Positions 60,017-64,000 of a DNA stretch of 64,000 nucleotides are shown here, one piece after another (position 1 is the first letter of the stretch; each line of letters starts with the position of its first letter). The stretch comes from Lacrimispora xylanisolvens (GTDB lineage: Bacteria; Bacillota; Clostridia; Lachnospirales; Lachnospiraceae), in contig NZ_PTJA01000001.1 of NCBI RefSeq assembly GCF_002934545.1, forward strand, positions 558,001-622,000, read 5' to 3'. The notes under the pieces were generated by a model that was given only the letters and a program-made list of their open reading frames with translations, was not told where the DNA came from and made no database searches. Made by a program: the position numbers and the translations under genes.

Positions 60017-61843
60017 TTAATGTATTCCAGGCCCAATCTCTTTGCCTGGAGCAGTTTCACTTGCTGTTCCTGCATTACCTGAGTTCGTGTTACCTGACCC
60101 GGTAGAGTTATTTTGTGGAGTTGTACCAGGTGCAGCAGATTGTGTTTCACCAGTAGTCTCCTGAGTAGTTTCAGCAGGAGTTAAGGTGCATACACCGCTT
60201 GCATCAGCAGTATAGGAAACACCATCAACCGCAAATGTTTCTGATACTTTCATCTTACCGTCAGACGGATTTAAATAATACTGTTTGCCGTTAACAGTTA
60301 TCATACCCGAAGCCATAGCCCCGCTATCTCCGAAATAATACCAGCTTCCGTCTACCTGTCTCCAGCCAACGGTCATCTTACCAGACGAGTTGCTTAAATA
60401 ATACTTAGCGCCACGGTCATCAAGCCACCCAGAATGCATCTTACCATCGCTCTCCATGTAATACCAGCTTCCGTCTGCATTGACCCATCCGCTGCTCATG
60501 CTGCCATTGGTATTAAAGTAATACCAGCTGTTATCCAGCTGCTTCCATCCAGAAGTGGCACTGCCGTCTTCCGCCATGTAATATTTGGTCATCCCATCTG
60601 TATGCCAGCCAGTCACCATGGAACCGTCATTATTTAAATAATATCGTTTGTTATTTAAATCAAGCCAACCAGTTGACATAACACCACTATCCTGTAAGAA
60701 ATACCGTTTTCCGTTGAGATCCATCCATCCGGTCTTCATCTGGCCTGATGTGTCGCTCATGTAGTAATGCTGCCCGTTTAGATCGACCCATCCGGTAGCC
60801 ATGGAACCGTCAGAATTTAAATAATATTTAGCACCATTGTCCATAAGCCAGCCAGTATTCATGGAGCCGCTTGCATTGAAGAAATACCATTTGTCAGAAA
60901 GCTGTTTCCAACCAGTGAACATCCGTCCATTGGTATCATCGAGATAGTAGCGCTGTCCATCCTTATCAAACCAACCGGTAGAAGCCTGTCCTTCATTATT
61001 CATATAAAACCAGCCCGTTCCATCATTGATCCAGGTATTCTTTTGCATGGAGTAATTCTGGTAATAGTAGGTCTTATCTCCGATTTTTCTCCAAAGATTA
61101 CCTGGAAGCTTGGGTGTTAAATCCTGATACAGAAAGTCAATATCCACATTTCCGTTAATTCCCTGAATCTGTCCGGTGCTGGTTACCTGCCACATAACCG
61201 GATTCTGGAACGTATGCTTTGCTTCATAGCGGGCAACCCAGATGTCATATTTCATCTGAGATAAATCAATCTTATTTGACAGCCAGTAATCATTGGCATA
61301 GACAAGGGGATGATACCCGGCTTCTCTTATTCGGTCACAGAACGCATTGATGATCTGGCTTACCTGATAGGGCGGAAGAGTACCCAGTGTGGAACTGTCT
61401 TCTGCGTCAAAGGCAATAGGAAAAGAAATGGGGTAATCCTTAACTAAATCCAGGACAAAATCTGCCTCTGCTCTTGCCATATCGGTAGTGGTAGCCAGAG
61501 AATAGATATAGGCGCCTACCTTCAGTCCAGCTGCTGAGGCCCCCTGTACATTTGTGTGAAAATTAGGATCAGTCACACCTTTGGAACGGGTTCCAAGCAT
61601 TACGAAACTGACATCATTTGCAGCAACCGCTGTCCAGTCCACATTTCCCTGCCAGCGGGATACATCAATTCCTCTGGCAATTGCTTCTTTAATCACTGTG
61701 CCGTCTTTTAACTGATAGTAACCATTAACCCGTTCATAAGGCGCTGCCTGAGTGCTCATAGCTGGATAGAATCCGGCTGACATGCCGATCAAAACGCTGA
61801 GTGCAGCTGTGGCAAAACGCATGCTGATTTTCGTGTGTCTCAA
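60017..61843 (-). CDS. GH25 lysozyme with about 14 choline-binding-type repeats
   Basis: A 608-residue secreted muramidase. The signal peptide spans ~1-33. The GH25 domain (~55-245) has GIDVSRWQGNVDW (Asp60) and the catalytic Asp-x-Glu in AFDAEDSS (Asp146, Glu148). Residues ~250-560 contain about 14 repeats of roughly 20 residues of the form GW-x-x-x-x-G-x-W/K-YY-[LMF]-x-x-x-G-x-M-x-T, and a Thr/Ser/Gly-rich tail follows. It would cut wall glycan while anchored to choline-type decorations. The start is TTG at 61843, with AAAGGAGG eight bases before it; the first ATG, seven codons later, has no ribosome site. Confidence 0.92.
   Translation of the reverse strand: MRHTKISMRFATAALSVLIGMSAGFYPAMSTQAAPYERVNGYYQLKDGTVIKEAIARGIDVSRWQGNVDWTAVAANDVSFVMLGTRSKGVTDPNFHTNVQGASAAGLKVGAYIYSLATTTDMARAEADFVLDLVKDYPISFPIAFDAEDSSTLGTLPPYQVSQIINAFCDRIREAGYHPLVYANDYWLSNKIDLSQMKYDIWVARYEAKHTFQNPVMWQVTSTGQIQGINGNVDIDFLYQDLTPKLPGNLWRKIGDKTYYYQNYSMQKNTWINDGTGWFYMNNEGQASTGWFDKDGQRYYLDDTNGRMFTGWKQLSDKWYFFNASGSMNTGWLMDNGAKYYLNSDGSMATGWVDLNGQHYYMSDTSGQMKTGWMDLNGKRYFLQDSGVMSTGWLDLNNKRYYLNNDGSMVTGWHTDGMTKYYMAEDGSATSGWKQLDNSWYYFNTNGSMSSGWVNADGSWYYMESDGKMHSGWLDDRGAKYYLSNSSGKMTVGWRQVDGSWYYFGDSGAMASGMITVNGKQYYLNPSDGKMKVSETFAVDGVSYTADASGVCTLTPAETTQETTGETQSAAPGTTPQNNSTGSGNTNSGNAGTASETAPGKEIGPGIH
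60220..61095 (-). repeat. Cell-wall-binding repeat array in the lysozyme gene
   Basis: This is the coding segment for about 14 tandem 20-21-codon repeats (CW_binding_1 / choline-binding type), each with a GW pair and a YY or YF pair. The DNA copies are diverged but share blocks, such as the reverse complement of GGATGGAAGCAG-type and TAT/TAC-TAT codons, so copy number could change by recombination. Confidence 0.8.
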
Positions 61844-61916
61844 TGTAATATCCTCCTTTGTTTCTTAAGTATCAATAATACAATCATATATGTACATAAA
61901 AAGACCAAAAAAATAA

Positions 61917-61952
61917 GTGTGGGCATCTGCGGAAAAGTGCAGATACCCACAC
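61917..61952 (-). terminator. Terminator of the cell-wall-repeat protein gene
   Basis: GTGTGGGCATCTGC (61917-61930) and GCAGATACCCACAC (61939-61952) form a 14-bp stem with one mismatch and an 8-base loop. Read on the reverse strand it is followed by TTATTTTTTT. It separates the two repeat-protein genes. Confidence 0.82.
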
Positions 61953-61972
61953 AGAAAAAATCCGGTTAATGA

Positions 61973-63064
61973 TCAACCTGGTCCGCTGGTTAATCCAGGT
62001 GATAACTGATAGGTACCGCTGCCGGAAGAATTAGATGTTCCACCCGGCGTGTCATTGGACTGACTGGTGGGAGGGCTGGTTAAATTATTCGCTCCAGTCG
62101 ATGATCCGCCTGGTCCTCCGGAATTCGTTGTAGAAGAACCTCCTGGGGCGCTGCTGTTGCTGTCGGTGCCTCCGGGAGTATTGCTGTTAGAAGAACCCGT
62201 CGGTGTACCGGAAGAGCCGTTCTGATATGCTCCGTTGGAAGCGAAGCTATAGCTCTTTCCATCTATTGTGAGTGTAGTATTCGCTGCCATCTTTCCAGTT
62301 GAAGGATCGAGATAATAATATACACCCGAAAGCTGAATCCAACCGGTAGTCATATGTCCTGAGTCGCCGAAATAATAGTAGGCACCTTCAATCTGCTTCC
62401 AGCCATGAGCCATCTTACCATTGCTGGTATCCATATAGTACTTATTGGTACCGTCACTGAGCCAGCCAGTCATCATCTTACCTAATACTGATTTGGAATC
62501 GGCATTCAGATAATAGTAGGCGTTGTCAATCTGTTTCCAGCCGGTTATCATCTTTCCGTCAGAACCGAAATAAAACCAGTCATTACCAACCTGTCCCCAT
62601 CCGATGACGCAGGTACCGTCTTCCTTAAAATAGAACCAGCCATTATCCATATCTCTCCAGCCGGTAGCCATGGCACCGTCACCCTTCATATAGTAGTAAC
62701 TGTTGCCTATTTTAAGCCATCCTTTTACAAGAACTCCGGTATCGTCCATGAGATAATAATACTTTCCGTTGTCCTTGATCCACTTGGTAGCCATAGATCC
62801 ATTAGAATGGAAATAATACCAGTTTCCATTAATCTGCTTCCAGCCTGTCGCCATGATACCGGTAGTTAAATCAAGATAGTAAAACGTGCCGTCAGATGTC
62901 TTAACCCAGCCTTTATGAACGGATCCATCCGCATCAAAATATTTCCACTGAGAACCTTCCTTAACCCAGCCTGTCGCAGCCCAGGCTGTATTAGCTGGTA
63001 TCAAAGCTGCGGTTCCTATCAGTCCTGCAAGCAGCAGAGCCGCTGTTTTCTTTCCGTATCGCAT
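61973..63064 (-). CDS. Secreted protein made of choline-binding-type repeats
   Basis: A 363-residue protein: signal peptide (~1-29, cut near TAWAA), then about 11 cell-wall-binding repeats (~31-275; e.g. GWKQINGNWYYFHSNGSMAT, KYYYLMDDTGVLVKG), then a Gly/Ser/Thr/Asn-rich low-complexity tail of about 80 residues. There is no catalytic domain. One repeat near residue 175-195 has an extra five-residue insert (NADSKSVLGKMM). AGGAGGAAGAG precedes the ATG. It could be a wall-bound coat or scaffold protein, or a regulator of the neighbouring lysozyme by competing for the same ligand. Confidence 0.85.
   Translation of the reverse strand: MRYGKKTAALLLAGLIGTAALIPANTAWAATGWVKEGSQWKYFDADGSVHKGWVKTSDGTFYYLDLTTGIMATGWKQINGNWYYFHSNGSMATKWIKDNGKYYYLMDDTGVLVKGWLKIGNSYYYMKGDGAMATGWRDMDNGWFYFKEDGTCVIGWGQVGNDWFYFGSDGKMITGWKQIDNAYYYLNADSKSVLGKMMTGWLSDGTNKYYMDTSNGKMAHGWKQIEGAYYYFGDSGHMTTGWIQLSGVYYYLDPSTGKMAANTTLTIDGKSYSFASNGAYQNGSSGTPTGSSNSNTPGGTDSNSSAPGGSSTTNSGGPGGSSTGANNLTSPPTSQSNDTPGGTSNSSGSGTYQLSPGLTSGPG
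62240..62980 (-). repeat. Cell-wall-binding repeat array in the second repeat protein
   Basis: The coding segment for about 11 tandem repeats of 20-25 residues, of the same class as in the lysozyme gene. It is close enough in sequence and lies in the same direction within 2 kb, so unequal crossing-over between the two arrays is possible. Confidence 0.8.
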
Positions 63065-63110
63065 ACCGTTCTCTTCCTCCTGTTCCAGCTATTTCTATAT
63101 TACACATAGA

Positions 63111-63119
63111 GACATTATA
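63111..63119 (-). promoter_or_regulatory. Extended -10 promoter of the repeat-protein gene
   Basis: On the reverse strand TGTTATAATG contains TGnTATAAT, a perfect extended -10 box (hexamer at 63119-63114), about 50 bp ahead of the start at 63064. No good -35 is seen. Confidence 0.5.
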
Positions 63120-63182
63120 ACATAGTGCTAATCATAATACCTAAACATTTTATTACGATTTGCAGACAAATTTCCAAAAATG

Positions 63183-64000
63183 TCAAATATTCGGAAGCTC
63201 CATACATTTCTTATAGTATGTTTTTGCATATCGATACATGATTATGGTGTATTCGCCAAATTCCTCTCCCAGAAATGCTTTATAAATAGCCCAGAGACTC
63301 CATAAAAAGCCACCCAGAGCCATGTAAGCATAAACCGTATAGCGTTCTTCCGTGGTTGGAGTCCGCTTTAGATATATTTCAATCAGCCGATCAGTTTCTT
63401 CTTCATTATAATAGGAATAGATTGCGCACATGGATATATCGACAAGTGGATCACACATGCCCGCATATTCCCAGTCGATGAGACGAACGGTTCCATTGGG
63501 AAGCATTAAGAAGTTGTCCACTACCGTATCCAGATGAGACAGAACTTTTTTATGTCCCAGTTTCTCTAATTTATTTAGCAGCTCGCACATCTGGCTACGG
63601 ACATCTGAATAATCCTCAAAGGGAATCGCTCCATATTTTCTGCAGAGATTTTCATAAAAATCAATCCGTTCCTGGAAATCAAAGGTGTGAGATACCTCAA
63701 TTCCAGATTTATGAAATTCCCGTACAAGAGCCATACAACGTTCGATCTCTTCAAGGCTATTGGGGTTGGCATTGTGAGCACCTTCATAATATTCTGCAAT
63801 TTTATACCCTGTCTCACCATTAAAGTAGATAACCTTTTCTGTAATATCATATTGAGATAACGCATCATAAACTGCCTTCTCCTGTTGTCTGTTAATCAGC
63901 AGTTCCGTACCGGGGCCGGGGATTCTGCAGATATAATGGCGGTCTTTGATCTTAAACAGGAAGGATTTGTTGGTCATACCTGCTTTTAAACATCTGATCT
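63183..64000 (-). CDS. LicA/choline-kinase-like phosphotransferase, 5' end outside the window
   Basis: At least 264 residues of an APH/choline-kinase-family enzyme. The start of the family fold, GMTNKSFLFKI, is at the first ATG (63977), but in this family a TN-x-x-[FY] motif lies about 20 or more residues inside the protein. The frame stays open to base 64000 and that ATG has no spaced ribosome site, so the true start is probably beyond the edge. Brenner's motif VLSHLDTVVDNFLM and the metal-binding VRLIDWEYAGMCDPLVDI are intact. LicA-type enzymes phosphorylate choline for decoration of surface glycans, which fits the choline-binding-type repeat proteins nearby. Other substrates (ethanolamine, aminoglycosides, thiamine) are possible. 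Confidence 0.8.
   Translation of the reverse strand, partial: IRCLKAGMTNKSFLFKIKDRHYICRIPGPGTELLINRQQEKAVYDALSQYDITEKVIYFNGETGYKIAEYYEGAHNANPNSLEEIERCMALVREFHKSGIEVSHTFDFQERIDFYENLCRKYGAIPFEDYSDVRSQMCELLNKLEKLGHKKVLSHLDTVVDNFLMLPNGTVRLIDWEYAGMCDPLVDISMCAIYSYYNEEETDRLIEIYLKRTPTTEERYTVYAYMALGGFLWSLWAIYKAFLGEEFGEYTIIMYRYAKTYYKKCMELPNI

Noticed and set aside
60220-62980. Tandem repeats considered as a CRISPR array or DNA satellite
   Set aside because: The repeats are coding, in frame, and diverged at the DNA level, matching cell-wall-binding protein repeats; there are no constant repeats with unique spacers.
1-64000. tRNA, rRNA and known riboswitch genes
   Set aside because: I scanned the intergenic stretches by eye and saw no tRNA-like CCA-ended cloverleaf, rRNA segment or familiar riboswitch core. 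A covariance-model search would be needed to exclude small ones.

Overview
The window looks like chromosomal DNA of an anaerobic, spore-former-type Firmicute of the Lachnospiraceae / Clostridium cluster XIV kind. This is an inference from gene content. The pointers are strong AGGAGG-type ribosome sites, several GTG and TTG starts, arrays of choline-binding-type cell-wall repeats, sugar uptake with LytS/YesN two-component control, an NfnAB-type reductase and a complete anaerobic allantoin pathway. No rRNA, tRNA, CRISPR array, prophage or IS transposase was recognised. No gene-free stretch exceeds about 300 bases.

Layout. (1) 98-8140: an L,D-transpeptidase with cell-wall repeats points left. 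Divergent from it is a surface-polysaccharide operon of two flippase-type membrane proteins, a GT2, DUF2304, DUF2142 and a second GT2, closed by a terminator. (2) 8311-25680: allantoin utilisation. It holds allantoinase, an NCS1 permease, a reverse-strand DUF2877/AllH gene, a second allantoinase and a reverse-strand esterase. These are followed by AllE and the operon allD, a fused FdrA-YlbE (AllF-AllG), carbamate kinase, an LctP-type permease, a 70-residue membrane protein and allC, and last a PucR-type regulator. Together they would take allantoin to NH3, CO2, oxamate and carbamoyl phosphate, with ATP made by carbamate kinase. (3) 25845-28125: NfnA/NfnB. (4) 28417-33052: a LacI regulator and a CUT1-type uptake system (two permeases and a lipoprotein, no ATPase), with two copies of a 12-bp palindrome that is the probable operator. 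(5) 33123-43628: an AraC regulator, then a membrane-anchored sugar-binding protein, LytS-type kinase, YesN-type regulator, a second binding lipoprotein and a ChvE/MmsA/MmsB monosaccharide transporter. (6) 43802-44812: a secreted cell-wall-repeat protein. (7) 45097-58995: a 12-gene glycan cluster with RmlC, an ABC-2 exporter (Wzm/Wzt), a methyltransferase, a giant multi-domain glycosyltransferase, all four GDP-D-glycero-D-manno-heptose enzymes and three further transferase-type proteins. (8) 59065-59949: an Rpn-type PD-(D/E)XK nuclease. (9) 60017-64000, reverse strand: a GH25 lysozyme with about 14 cell-wall repeats, a second repeat protein, and a LicA/choline-kinase-like gene that runs off the right edge.

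The strongest biological stories are three. The allantoin cluster has fused AllF-AllG subunits, a detached AllH and an LctP permease that could move oxamate. The sugar system has a three-part sensor upstream of the transporter. The cell surface carries a heptose glycan, several choline-binding-type proteins and a choline-kinase-like enzyme.
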